Shown one piece after another: positions 25,691-34,200 of a stretch of DNA of 64,000 bases. The stretch's first letter is position 1; each line of letters begins with the position of its first letter. A model generated the notes under the pieces. It was not told the DNA's origin and made no database searches. It worked only from the letters and a program-made list of their open reading frames with translations. The stretch is from Listeria_A hofi. GTDB taxonomy: Bacteria > Bacillota > Bacilli > Lactobacillales > Listeriaceae. The stretch covers positions 1 through 64,000 of the forward strand of contig NZ_CAUYTL010000012.1 in the NCBI RefSeq assembly GCF_963575615.1. Reading direction: 5' to 3'. Both the position numbers and the translations under genes were made by a program.

Positions 25691-27088
25691 TTACTCTGCA
25701 TCCTCAAAACCATTATTATCAGATAATGCTTTATACCAGCGACCTGAAGATTTAATCGTGCGTTTATAATCTTCGTCCAAATTCACCTCAACCAAACCAT
25801 AACGATTCTTGTAGGCGTTCGCCCACGACCAGCAATCCATAAACGTCCACAGATGATATCCTTTACAGTTCGCTCCTTCTGCCATCGCTTTATGCAACCA
25901 TTTCAAATGATCCTTGATAAACGCAATCCGGTAATGGTCATCGATATAGCCGTCTGCCGTACGATAACGGTCTTCACCCTCAACACCCATCCCATTTTCA
26001 GAAATAAAGAACGGAATATTACCGTAATTATCGCGTAGATTAATGGCAATATCATAAATCGCCTTCTCAAAAATTTCCCATCCGCGATATGGATTCATTT
26101 TGCGATACGGCATTTCATAATTATCAAATAAGTGTTCTGGCATAAATGGCGCATCGGGGTGAGCTGCATATTCCTTAGCTTTCACACGGCGCGGCTGATA
26201 ATAATTCACGCCTAGAATATCAATAATATTATCCTTAATAATCGCCAAATCTTCTGCCGTATATGTTGGCAAAATAGCGTGCTCCTTCAAAATTTCTACC
26301 AAATCAGCAGGAAACTCCCCTTTTGTTACAGGATCAAGAAAACTGCGATTAAAAATCAAATCCGCAATATGCGCTGCACGAATGTCAGCAGGATTTTCAC
26401 TACGCGGATAAGACGGTGTCAAATTCAAGATAATGCCAATCTCACCGTCTTGCTCAAGCGCATGATATTCCTTCACAGCAAGCGCATGAGCCACTGCCGT
26501 ATGATATGCTACTTGAGCCGCACGCTTGAAATCAACCACATTCGGGTAATGCATATTATACAAATAACCAGCCTCAACGGGAACAATAGGCTCGTTAAAT
26601 GTAAACCAGTGCTTCACTCGATTACCGAACAACTCAAAACACGTTTTTGCAAAGGTAGCATATGCACTAACAACTTCACGATTTTCCCAACCACCGATTT
26701 CCTGCATCGACATTGGCATATCAAAATGATACAGATTAATAAACGGCTCCACGCCATTCGCCAACATCTCATCAATCACATTATTATAAAATTCCACTGC
26801 TTTCGGATTCACAGCACCAACCCCATCAGGAATCAAACGCGACCACTGAATCGACGTCCGGAACGAATTATGCCCCGTTTCCTTCATTAATTGGATATCC
26901 TCTTTATATTGATAATAAAAATTAGATGTATTCACTGGACCTATATTATTGAAAAACTTGCCTGGCTCCTGCTTATACCAATAATCCCAAATGCTCGGTT
27001 TTCTACCATCTACATCCGCAGCGCCCTCTGTTTGCGGACCTGAGGCTGCACTGCCCCACCAAAAATCTTGCGGAAATTCATATTTCAT
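25691..27088 (-). CDS. GH1 6-phospho-beta-glucosidase
   Basis: The 465-residue enzyme is a glycoside hydrolase family 1 member with TFNEP (acid/base Glu166) and ISENGMG (nucleophile Glu364). The NAYKNRYGLVEV region fits the 6-phospho-beta-glycosidase type, which cleaves phosphorylated beta-glucosides after PTS uptake. No PTS genes are adjacent. The start is ATG 27088 after GGAGG (8-nt spacing); the ATG one codon earlier is possible. It forms a two-gene unit with gntR and is probably repressed by it. Confidence 0.9.
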   Translation of the reverse strand: MKYEFPQDFWWGSAASGPQTEGAADVDGRKPSIWDYWYKQEPGKFFNNIGPVNTSNFYYQYKEDIQLMKETGHNSFRTSIQWSRLIPDGVGAVNPKAVEFYNNVIDEMLANGVEPFINLYHFDMPMSMQEIGGWENREVVSAYATFAKTCFELFGNRVKHWFTFNEPIVPVEAGYLYNMHYPNVVDFKRAAQVAYHTAVAHALAVKEYHALEQDGEIGIILNLTPSYPRSENPADIRAAHIADLIFNRSFLDPVTKGEFPADLVEILKEHAILPTYTAEDLAIIKDNIIDILGVNYYQPRRVKAKEYAAHPDAPFMPEHLFDNYEMPYRKMNPYRGWEIFEKAIYDIAINLRDNYGNIPFFISENGMGVEGEDRYRTADGYIDDHYRIAFIKDHLKWLHKAMAEGANCKGYHLWTFMDCWSWANAYKNRYGLVEVNLDEDYKRTIKSSGRWYKALSDNNGFEDAE

Positions 27089-27136
27089 CATTTCTACCTC
27101 CAAAGGACGAACAATAAATGCTCGTTTAATATGCTT

Positions 27137-27168
27137 ATTATACCCTATTTTTTTAAAAGTATAAACTT
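27137..27168 (-). promoter_or_regulatory. GH1 promoter with HutC-type operator
   Basis: On the minus strand TTTATA (27160-27165), a 17-nt spacer and TATAAT (27137-27142). The -35 lies inside AAGTATAAACTT (27157-27168), a dyad close to the GTMTAKAC consensus known for HutC-type GntR regulators. Confidence 0.6.
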
Positions 27169-27230
27169 ATATATAAATAAAGATGTATTTGAATTCTCGA
27201 TTTAATAAAATACCACCATCTATTCCCCTC

Positions 27231-27259
27231 TTGCTAAGCGTCACCAACTACGATAGAAT
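27231..27259 (+). promoter_or_regulatory. Promoter of the purine permease transcript
   Basis: TTGCTA (27231-27236), 17 nt, TAGAAT (27254-27259). The predicted start falls just before the riboswitch. Confidence 0.6.
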
Positions 27260-27265
27260 AAACAG

Positions 27266-27385
27266 ATGTCGTATATGTCAGGGAATATGGCCCAGACGTT
27301 TCTACTTAGCTACCGTAAATGGCTAAACTACGAGCAATAGCATAGCTCGATTTCTGCTTTAAAGGCGAAATCAGTTCTTTTTTGC
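27266..27385 (+). ncRNA. Guanine-sensing purine riboswitch with terminator
   Basis: The aptamer (about 27266-27337) shows the conserved CGTATAT, GGGAATATGGC, TTTCTAC and CCGTAAATGG blocks and ends AACTACGA; the C in ACTA marks guanine rather than adenine specificity. The 3' strand of P1 (CGAGC, 27331-27335) can alternatively pair with GCTCG (27345-27349) as an antiterminator. A terminator stem GATTTC/GAAATC (27349-27354 with 27367-27372) is followed by TTCTTTTTT. Guanine binding should therefore turn off the permease gene. Confidence 0.93.
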
Positions 27386-27438
27386 GATGGCTCATCTTTG
27401 AAAAATGTGCGACAACACAATTCAGGGAGGCTTTTTTT

Positions 27439-28734
27439 ATGGAAAAATTGTTTAAACTGCGAGAAAATAAGACAACAATCAAAACAGAAATTTTGGCGGG
27501 ACTAACAACGTTCTTGTCAATGGCTTACATATTATTTGTGAATCCTTCTGCGCTTGCAACCACGGGCATGGATATCAGTGCTGTATTCGTCGCTACGGCT
27601 TTGGCTGCTGTCGTTGGTTCATTGCTCATGGGATTTATCGCGAACTATCCAATTGGTCTTGCGCCTGGAATCGGGCTTAGTTCCTTTTTCGCGTACACGG
27701 TTTGTGCGCAGTGGGGCATTCCTTGGGAAACCGCATTATCCGGCGTTCTCGTCTCCGGCTGTGTATTCATCATCCTTACTGTAACAGGCATTCGCGAAAA
27801 AATTATTAACGCGATTCCAACTGAATTAAAATTTGCTGTTGGTGCTGGAATTGGCTTTTTCATCGCGTTTCTCGGTTTGAAGAATGCTGGGATTATCGTT
27901 GGAAATAAAGCAACACTTGTGGCACTCGGTGATTTGCATAATAGTGCTGTACTACTGGCAATTTTCGGTATCGTAATCACCATTGTTCTCATGACATTAA
28001 ATATAAATGGCGCGATTTTTATTGGGATGGCTTCGACTGTTATTGTCGGCATGATTTTTCAGCTCATCGATATTCCCACACAAGTTGTGGCGCCTATTCC
28101 AGATATCTCACCTACGTTTGGACAAGCGCTTTTCCATATTGGCGATATTTTCACGCCACAGATGTTGATTGTTATTCTGACATTTTTCTTCATTGACTTC
28201 TTTGATACCGCGGGAACACTCGTGGCTGTTGCAAACCAAGCAGGGTTTATGAAGGATAATAAAATACCGCGTGCGAGCCGTGCTTTGTTTGCTGATTCCT
28301 CGGCAACGATTGTCGGTTCGATTCTAGGAACATCTACAACGACTTCTTATGTAGAATCAACAGCTGGCGTTGCTGTCGGTGGTCGTACTGGATTGACAGC
28401 GATTGTTATTGCCATTTGTTTTGCCTTATCAATGTTCTTCTCACCGCTTCTTGGCGTCATTACGAGCGCTGTAACAACTCCTGCACTCGTCATTGTCGGA
28501 ATCCTAATGATTGGCAATGTTGCTCATATTGATTGGTCAAAATTCGAAATCGCTGTACCTTGTTTCATGGTTATTCTAATGATGGTTCTAAGCTTTTCAA
28601 TTGCCTCTGGAATCGCGCTAGGCTTCATTTTCTACCCAATCACAATGTTCTTCAAAGGACGCTACAAAGAAGTTCATCCAATTATGTATGTCTTAATGAT
28701 TTTGTTTATCTGCTACTTCATATTCGTCGTTTAA
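27439..28734 (+). CDS. NCS2 guanine/hypoxanthine permease (PbuG/PbuO type)
   Basis: The 431-residue protein has about 12-13 membrane segments and motifs of the AzgA-like NCS2 branch: AGLTTFLSMAYILFVNPSAL at the N terminus, SSFFAYT, FFIDFFDTAGTLVAVANQAG and STTTSYVESTAGVAVGGRTG. It imports guanine or hypoxanthine with protons. The ATG at 27439 follows AGGGAGG; the upstream part of the frame overlaps the riboswitch and is not translated. Control by the guanine riboswitch fits the substrate. Confidence 0.92.
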   Translation: MEKLFKLRENKTTIKTEILAGLTTFLSMAYILFVNPSALATTGMDISAVFVATALAAVVGSLLMGFIANYPIGLAPGIGLSSFFAYTVCAQWGIPWETALSGVLVSGCVFIILTVTGIREKIINAIPTELKFAVGAGIGFFIAFLGLKNAGIIVGNKATLVALGDLHNSAVLLAIFGIVITIVLMTLNINGAIFIGMASTVIVGMIFQLIDIPTQVVAPIPDISPTFGQALFHIGDIFTPQMLIVILTFFFIDFFDTAGTLVAVANQAGFMKDNKIPRASRALFADSSATIVGSILGTSTTTSYVESTAGVAVGGRTGLTAIVIAICFALSMFFSPLLGVITSAVTTPALVIVGILMIGNVAHIDWSKFEIAVPCFMVILMMVLSFSIASGIALGFIFYPITMFFKGRYKEVHPIMYVLMILFICYFIFVV

Positions 28735-28740
28735 AAAAAG

Positions 28741-28850
28741 GGGCTTGGACATACCCCAAATAAATCGGCGACAAGCAAGATTCACATCCTACTCGAAAAA
28801 AGGATTTGTGATATCTTGCTTATTTTGCATGAAAATGAGTTTTTGTCTTT
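28741..28850. repeat. Dispersed intergenic hairpin repeat, short form; likely terminator
   Basis: The element matches the ends and right half of the copy at 7975-8204 almost base for base (AATCGGCGACAAGC joined directly to AAGATTCACATCC) but lacks the inner hairpin. The stem from AAGCAAG to CTTGCTT (28773-28821) lies between the convergent permease and histidinol-phosphatase genes and probably terminates both. Confidence 0.75.
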
Positions 28851-28856
28851 GCCTCT

Positions 28857-29687
28857 CTAATTTTGCTCGTAATAGTCGTAACCTCGACCAACATCTGCTA
28901 AACTATGCGCGTCTGATCCATACACCAATTCAATACCCAATCCGCGTGCTTCATGTATCACATCAAGTGACGGATACGTTTCTCCACAATATTCCTTATA
29001 AAGTCCCGCCGTGTTCCAATCTAATTGATAACCATTGGCTTTTACATCTTTTAATAAGTCCGATACTTGTTGTCGCACAACACTTTTCATAGCAGTTTCC
29101 TCTTCTAAGAAAAAACGCTGGAATTTCTGACAGAGCGAGATATGTCCCAATCGCATCGGTTTTGCTGGGCCCAAATCGGCAAATAACGACTCTCGAATCA
29201 ACGCGTAGTAGGCCTTCTGGATTGCCTCAAAGTCATTATAATATGCTAAAATGCCAGTTTTAAAATCTTCTGCTGAAAAATCAATGAAACGCCAACCGTC
29301 CACACCTGGCATAAAATGTAGGGACAGTACTCCATCATCCATCTGCGAGCCATATTCCTTTAACAATGCCCGCGTATCAGCTTCAAATCCCGGTAAAAAA
29401 TCAACTTCCAACCCAACATGAATTCTAATCTGGTCTTTATATTTCCGCTTCATAGCATGCGCATGTTGAAAATAAGCATCTAGTTGATCCCATCGAATGG
29501 CTGCTGTCGCTATATCTTCCACCCGATTTGCAATAACAGCTTCAAAAGCAACTGGCATCGGTGGGTGCTCCGTAATTGAATAATCCGTAAAACCAAGCAT
29601 GATCGCTTTTTCAATCATTGCTTCCACTTTGTCTCCCGAACCATGGGGGCAGAATTCTGTATGTGTATGTCCATCCCATTTTTTCAT
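28857..29687 (-). CDS. hisJ: Histidinol-phosphatase, PHP family (HisJ/HisK)
   Basis: The 276-residue enzyme removes phosphate from histidinol phosphate, the eighth step of histidine synthesis. PHP motifs are visible: DGHTHTEFCPHG at the N terminus, ITEHPPMP, GLEVDFLPGFE, LSLHFM, LGHISLCQKF and YGSDAHSLADVG. It is divergent from the his operon, completing the pathway since hisB here is the single-function dehydratase. AAAAGGAG precedes the ATG, and a very short coupled frame precedes it (29684-29710). Confidence 0.93.
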   Translation of the reverse strand: MKKWDGHTHTEFCPHGSGDKVEAMIEKAIMLGFTDYSITEHPPMPVAFEAVIANRVEDIATAAIRWDQLDAYFQHAHAMKRKYKDQIRIHVGLEVDFLPGFEADTRALLKEYGSQMDDGVLSLHFMPGVDGWRFIDFSAEDFKTGILAYYNDFEAIQKAYYALIRESLFADLGPAKPMRLGHISLCQKFQRFFLEEETAMKSVVRQQVSDLLKDVKANGYQLDWNTAGLYKEYCGETYPSLDVIHEARGLGIELVYGSDAHSLADVGRGYDYYEQN

Positions 29688-29710
29688 TTTGCATCGCTCC
29701 TTTTCTTCAT
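29684..29710 (-). other. Possible 8-codon upstream frame coupled to hisJ
   Basis: A strong AAAGGAGG site stands 9 nt before an ATG that reads eight codons (MKKRSDAK) and stops in TGA overlapping the hisJ ATG. It contains no histidine codons, so it is not an attenuator of the classical kind. It may be chance. Confidence 0.3.
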
Positions 29711-29838
29711 TGTATCATTCCTCCTTTCAAAAATGCCATGATATCGATATCCATCTGTTTTATTTCTCGCTCTATTTTAGTGTTTATTTCTCGAATATTC
29801 TATAAATTTATTGGTATACTTAGATATATTCTTTTGTA

Positions 29839-29867
29839 TTTACAAAAACACTTTAACCTGCTAATAT
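29839..29867 (+). promoter_or_regulatory. Promoter of the his operon
   Basis: TTTACA (29839-29844), 17-nt spacer, TAATAT (29862-29867). The predicted start lies about 30 nt before hisZ, which leaves no room for a T-box or attenuator leader. Confidence 0.65.
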
Positions 29868-29905
29868 GGTAATACAATAAAGTTGATGAAAAGGAGCTCA
29901 GAATT

Positions 29906-31078
29906 ATGAAATGGAATCGAAATTTGCCTATTGGAACCAGAGATAAACTTTTTAAGGAAGCGGCAACGGCTTATGATATGGAACACTTGGTAAATCGGTC
30001 GTTTCATGCACGTGGGTATCAGCGGATTGAGACGCCAGTTATCGAATTTGACGATGTTTTCTCGGCGATTAACGATATGAATTTATACCGCTTTTTTGAT
30101 AAGAAAGGACGATTGACCGTTCTGCGGCCGGATATGACATCGCCTATTGGACGGGTTATTAGTACGACTGGCGTGACGCCACCACTTAAGCTTTCATATA
30201 GTGGAAAAGTGTTCCGTGCGAATGAGGAACTGGTTGGGGAGCGCAATGAGATGACGCAGGCTGGGATTGAGATTATTGGCTTTGCTTCTATTAAAGCTGA
30301 AATTGAGTGTATTACGAGCGCGATTGCAGTTTTGAAGCAGCTAGGAATTAGTGATTTTCAAATTGAGATTGGGCACGCTGCAATTTATCAAGCGATTATT
30401 CAAACGTTGGATTTACAAGGCAGTGATGAAGAGAGTTTCCGCCAAGTATTGCAAAATAAAAGTTTATTTGGGATTCGGGCATTTGTGGAAAACCATCCGA
30501 GCGTGATGGACGATTTTATTTTAGCTTTGCCGCGATTGTTTGGCTCGGTAGATACGATTCGGGAGGCACGCGCGCTAACGAGAAATGAGCTTATTTTAGA
30601 GGCATTGGCGCAGATGGAAGCGATTATTCAGGTTGTAGACGCACCAGAACATTTGTCAGTAGATATTGGATTGGTGCAGGAACTTCACTATTATACTGGC
30701 GCGATTTTCCGAGGATATGCAGATATGTCGGCGGTACATTTTTTGAGTGGTGGGCGTTATGATTCGCTGTTGGCGCAGTTTGGTGAGGATAATTGGCCGG
30801 CGGTTGGCTTGGCGCTCAACGTGGACGAAATTGTATCACTGAAAAGGCGAACGTTGAAGGTTGATGCAACGGATGCGAAAACTTTTATTCATTATTCGCT
30901 CGAGACAACGCATTTGGCGGAAGAAGTACTTGCCGAGATGCCTAATAGTTCGCTCAGTTTTTTCGATGATTTGGCGGAGAGTGTGGCGTTTGCAAAGAAG
31001 TGGCAGTTTAGCAAAGTGATTGATGTGAGTAATCATACAGTGCGCGAAATTGATCTGGACGAGGAGGTTTTGAGATGA
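29906..31078 (+). CDS. hisZ: ATP phosphoribosyltransferase regulatory subunit HisZ
   Basis: The 390-residue protein is a HisRS paralogue that activates the short HisG. The class-II synthetase-like core is visible: FHARGYQRIETPVIEF, LRPDMTSPIGR, KVFRANEELVGERNEMTQAG (motif 2 region) and HFLSGGRYDSLLAQFG (motif 3 region), without the anticodon-binding domain. GGAGCTC stands before the ATG. Its stop overlaps hisG by 4 nt (ATGA). Confidence 0.94.
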   Translation: MKWNRNLPIGTRDKLFKEAATAYDMEHLVNRSFHARGYQRIETPVIEFDDVFSAINDMNLYRFFDKKGRLTVLRPDMTSPIGRVISTTGVTPPLKLSYSGKVFRANEELVGERNEMTQAGIEIIGFASIKAEIECITSAIAVLKQLGISDFQIEIGHAAIYQAIIQTLDLQGSDEESFRQVLQNKSLFGIRAFVENHPSVMDDFILALPRLFGSVDTIREARALTRNELILEALAQMEAIIQVVDAPEHLSVDIGLVQELHYYTGAIFRGYADMSAVHFLSGGRYDSLLAQFGEDNWPAVGLALNVDEIVSLKRRTLKVDATDAKTFIHYSLETTHLAEEVLAEMPNSSLSFFDDLAESVAFAKKWQFSKVIDVSNHTVREIDLDEEVLR

Positions 31079-31713
31079 AATCATTGCAAATTGCTCTGAC
31101 GAAAGGAAGATTAGAGAAATCCGCGGTGGCGCTTTTGGAACAGGCTGGCGTGGACTGTACGATGTTACATGAAAAAAGCCGGAAGCTAATTTTCAAAAGT
31201 GAAGAATCTCCCTATTCGTTTATTTTGGCGAAGGCTCCAGATGTGACAACGTATGTGAAGCATGGTGTTGCGGATATCGGAATTGTCGGAAAAGACGTAT
31301 TGATGGAGCAGGATAAAGAACATTACGAGATGCTCGATTTGAAAATTGGGCGATGCCAGTTTTGCCTAGCGTCGACGCCCAATTTTGATCCAAGTGATTA
31401 CAAGCGTAAAATTATCGCGACAAAATATCCGACGGTAGCAACGAAATATTTTCGCGAACGTGGTGAGGATGTCGAGATTATCAAAATTGAGGGCTCTGTT
31501 GAAATGGCCCCGATTTTAGGATTGGCAGATGCAATTATTGATATTGTGGAAACTGGCTCAACGCTACGTGAGAATGGTTTAGTTATTTTTGATACGATGT
31601 ATGATATTTCGGCTCGACTTATCGTGAATAAAGCATCGCTGAAACGGAATAAAACGCAAATTTTTAGGTTGATTGATTTGTTGGAAAATACACTTGAGGA
31701 GGTTGCGAAATGA
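31075..31713 (+). CDS. hisG: ATP phosphoribosyltransferase, short catalytic subunit HisG
   Basis: The 212-residue HisG carries out the first step of histidine synthesis (ATP plus PRPP). It is the short form that needs HisZ and lacks the C-terminal ACT-like domain. Motifs: ALTKGRLEKSA, GVADIGIVGKDVL, KYFRERGEDVEIIKIEGSVE and the PRPP loop DAIIDIVETGSTLRENGL. It overlaps both hisZ and hisD by 4 nt. Confidence 0.95.
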   Translation: MKSLQIALTKGRLEKSAVALLEQAGVDCTMLHEKSRKLIFKSEESPYSFILAKAPDVTTYVKHGVADIGIVGKDVLMEQDKEHYEMLDLKIGRCQFCLASTPNFDPSDYKRKIIATKYPTVATKYFRERGEDVEIIKIEGSVEMAPILGLADAIIDIVETGSTLRENGLVIFDTMYDISARLIVNKASLKRNKTQIFRLIDLLENTLEEVAK

Positions 31714-33008
31714 GGTTGATTTCTGGGAATAAAAAGGCGATTTTGCAAGGATTACATAGTGTGGCAAATTCGGATGCTCAATCCGAAACGGAGTCAGCTG
31801 TTAAAGCAATTATTGCGGATGTGAAGATGAATGGTGATGCGGCGCTTTTTCGCTTAACAGAGGAGTTTGACGGGATTCAATTAACGGATTTTAGGGTGCC
31901 GCAACATACATTGGATTGTGCGCTAGATGAGGTTGAAGCTGAGTTTATTGAGGCATTGGAACAGGCAAAAGCTAATATTTTATCTTATCATCAAAAACAG
32001 AAGCAATCTGGGTTCGTGGATACAGAAAAACAAGGCGTGATGCGCGGTCAGCTCGTTCGCCCACTTGAGATAGCTGGTATTTACGTTCCTGGTGGTACAG
32101 CTGCCTATCCTTCTTCGGTTTTGATGAATATTTTACCTGCTAAAATTGCGGGTGTTCCGCGGATTGTTATGGTGACGCCACCTGGAAACGACGGCTTAAA
32201 CCCCTATATTTTAGCTGCAGCGAAAATTGCGGGTGCTGATGAAATATATCAAATTGGTGGCGCACAAGCTATCGCTGCTTTGGCATTTGGCACGGAGTCG
32301 ATTCCAAAAGTGGATAAGATTGTCGGACCCGGAAATATTTTTGTGGCATTAGCGAAGCGAGAAGTATTTGGTATTGTCGATATTGACATGATTGCAGGAC
32401 CTTCAGAGGTTGTTGTTGTGGCAGATGAGACGGCAAATCCGCGCTTTGTCGCTGCTGACTTATTATCACAGGCAGAACATGATAAACTGGCGCGCGCGAT
32501 TCTGATTACGACGAGTGAATCGTTTGGTCAAGCAGTGGCTGGCGAAGTAGAACAACAATTGCAAAGCCTTCCACGCGAAGATATTGCACGGGCTTCGATT
32601 GCTAATTTGGGGCAAGTAATTATCACAGAATCTCTAGAAGATGCGTTTGATATTATGAATGAGATTGCACCGGAACATCTTGAGATACAGTTGGAGAACC
32701 CAATGGATTATTTGAGCTATGTGAAAAATGCCGGCTCGGTTTTCTTGGGTGCTTATGCCTCAGAGCCGCTTGGTGATTACTTTGCTGGACCAAATCATGT
32801 GTTACCAACAAGTGGAACAGCGCGCTTTTTCTCCCCGCTCGGAGTCGCTGATTTTTGCAAGCGAACCTCGTTCATTTCATACACAAAAGCTGCACTGGAA
32901 CGTGAGAAAGATGCTATTGTCATGTTGGCAGAAAAAGAAGGCTTGACGGCGCATGCTCGGGCTATCCAAATTCGATTTGAGGAGGACAACGAAAATGAGA
33001 ACAGCTAA
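31710..33008 (+). CDS. hisD: Histidinol dehydrogenase HisD
   Basis: The 432-residue NAD- and zinc-dependent enzyme makes the last two oxidations from histidinol to histidine. Characteristic segments are YVPGGTAAYPSSVLMN, VDKIVGPGNIFVALAKR, DMIAGPSEVVVVAD, LLSQAEHDKLAR and GPNHVLPTSGTARFFSPLGV. Its end overlaps hisB by 14 nt, with the hisB ribosome-binding site inside hisD. Confidence 0.96.
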   Translation: MRLISGNKKAILQGLHSVANSDAQSETESAVKAIIADVKMNGDAALFRLTEEFDGIQLTDFRVPQHTLDCALDEVEAEFIEALEQAKANILSYHQKQKQSGFVDTEKQGVMRGQLVRPLEIAGIYVPGGTAAYPSSVLMNILPAKIAGVPRIVMVTPPGNDGLNPYILAAAKIAGADEIYQIGGAQAIAALAFGTESIPKVDKIVGPGNIFVALAKREVFGIVDIDMIAGPSEVVVVADETANPRFVAADLLSQAEHDKLARAILITTSESFGQAVAGEVEQQLQSLPREDIARASIANLGQVIITESLEDAFDIMNEIAPEHLEIQLENPMDYLSYVKNAGSVFLGAYASEPLGDYFAGPNHVLPTSGTARFFSPLGVADFCKRTSFISYTKAALEREKDAIVMLAEKEGLTAHARAIQIRFEEDNENENS

Positions 33009-33579
33009 AATAGAACGGAAAACAGCAGAAACAGCAATTAAAATGGAGATTTATCTTGATCAACCGGAGAAATGCGAAATTAATACCGGGGTTGGTTTTC
33101 TTGACCATATGTTGACTTTGTTTGCAAGACACAGCCGTATTGGGTTTGTTTGTGAGGCGATTGGTGACTTGGAAGTGGATTCGCATCACACAGCGGAAGA
33201 TGTCGGGATTGTTCTTGGGCAATGTTTGAAAGAAGCACTTGGCGATAAAGCTGGCATTAATCGTTACGGATCGGAATATGTGCCAATGGATGAGTCGCTT
33301 GGCTTTGTGGCACTTGACTTGAGTGGCCGCTCATATTTAGTTTTTGATGCAGCATTTGATAATCCAAAACTTGGTGCTTTTGATACGGAATTGGTTGAAG
33401 AGTTTTTCCAAGCTGTGGCGTTTAATGCTACGATGAACCTGCACTGCCGCGTCCTTTACGGCAAAAATACACATCACAAAATTGAGGCGTTGTTTAAAGC
33501 ATTTGGCCGAGCCTTGCGTCAAGCAATTACGGTGAATCCTGATATCGTGGGCGTTAACTCAACGAAAGGTGTGCTGTAA
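32995..33579 (+). CDS. hisB: Imidazoleglycerol-phosphate dehydratase HisB
   Basis: The 194-residue monofunctional dehydratase has the metal-binding motifs GFLDHMLTLFARH, DSHHTAEDVGI, CRVLYGKNTHHKIEALFKAFGRAL. The ATG at 32995 follows GAGGAGG; the longer frame beginning inside hisD has no ribosome-binding site. No phosphatase domain is fused, which agrees with the separate hisJ gene. Confidence 0.95.
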   Translation: MRTAKIERKTAETAIKMEIYLDQPEKCEINTGVGFLDHMLTLFARHSRIGFVCEAIGDLEVDSHHTAEDVGIVLGQCLKEALGDKAGINRYGSEYVPMDESLGFVALDLSGRSYLVFDAAFDNPKLGAFDTELVEEFFQAVAFNATMNLHCRVLYGKNTHHKIEALFKAFGRALRQAITVNPDIVGVNSTKGVL

Positions 33580-34200
33580 ATGCGAATTGCCATTATTGAT
33601 TATGATGCGGGAAACACGAAAAGTGTCAGCAAAGCGCTTGATTTTATTGGTTTGGAGAATACGATAACTGCTTCGAAAAATATAATTTTGGAGGCAGATG
33701 GGATCATTTTGCCTGGTGTAGGTGCTTTTCCACAAGCGATGGCGGCATTGGAGGAACGAGATTTAATCCCTGTTTTGCAAGAAGCAGTGGCGCATGGAAA
33801 ACCGTTACTTGGTGTTTGCCTCGGGATGCAATTATTGCTAGATTCTAGTGAAGAATTTGGCTACACACAAGGGCTTGGACTTATTCCTGGTCACGCAAAA
33901 TTATTGCCAGATACAGCTAAAATTCCTCATATGGGATGGAATCGGTTAGAGGTGAAGCAGCACTCACCATTAACGCAAGATCAAGACGGCAATTTTATGT
34001 ATTATGTACATTCGTATTATGCAGTTTGTGAGGAAAAATATGTACTGGCTTCGAGTAATTATTCAGTAGAAGTTCCTGGTATTATCGCAAATGAGAACGT
34101 ATATGGCGCCCAATTTCATCCCGAAAAAAGTGGGCAAGCAGGACTCAATATTTTACAAGGATTTAAGGAGGTAATAGCATGCAGATCTTCCCAGCAATAG
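33580..34200 (+). CDS. hisH: Imidazole glycerol phosphate synthase glutaminase subunit HisH
   Basis: The 206-residue class-I glutamine amidotransferase supplies ammonia to HisF. The nucleophile is in LLGVCLGMQLLL; the His-Glu pair is in YGAQFHPEKSGQ. The oxyanion-loop PGVGAFPQAM is typical of HisH. The ATG follows the hisB stop with no gap, and the end overlaps hisA by 22 nt. Confidence 0.95.
   Translation: MRIAIIDYDAGNTKSVSKALDFIGLENTITASKNIILEADGIILPGVGAFPQAMAALEERDLIPVLQEAVAHGKPLLGVCLGMQLLLDSSEEFGYTQGLGLIPGHAKLLPDTAKIPHMGWNRLEVKQHSPLTQDQDGNFMYYVHSYYAVCEEKYVLASSNYSVEVPGIIANENVYGAQFHPEKSGQAGLNILQGFKEVIACRSSQQ

Noticed and set aside
29687..29906. T-box or histidine attenuator ahead of hisZ
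   Set aside because: The predicted leader is only about 30 nt, and there is no AGGGTGG-type T-box sequence or run of histidine codons.
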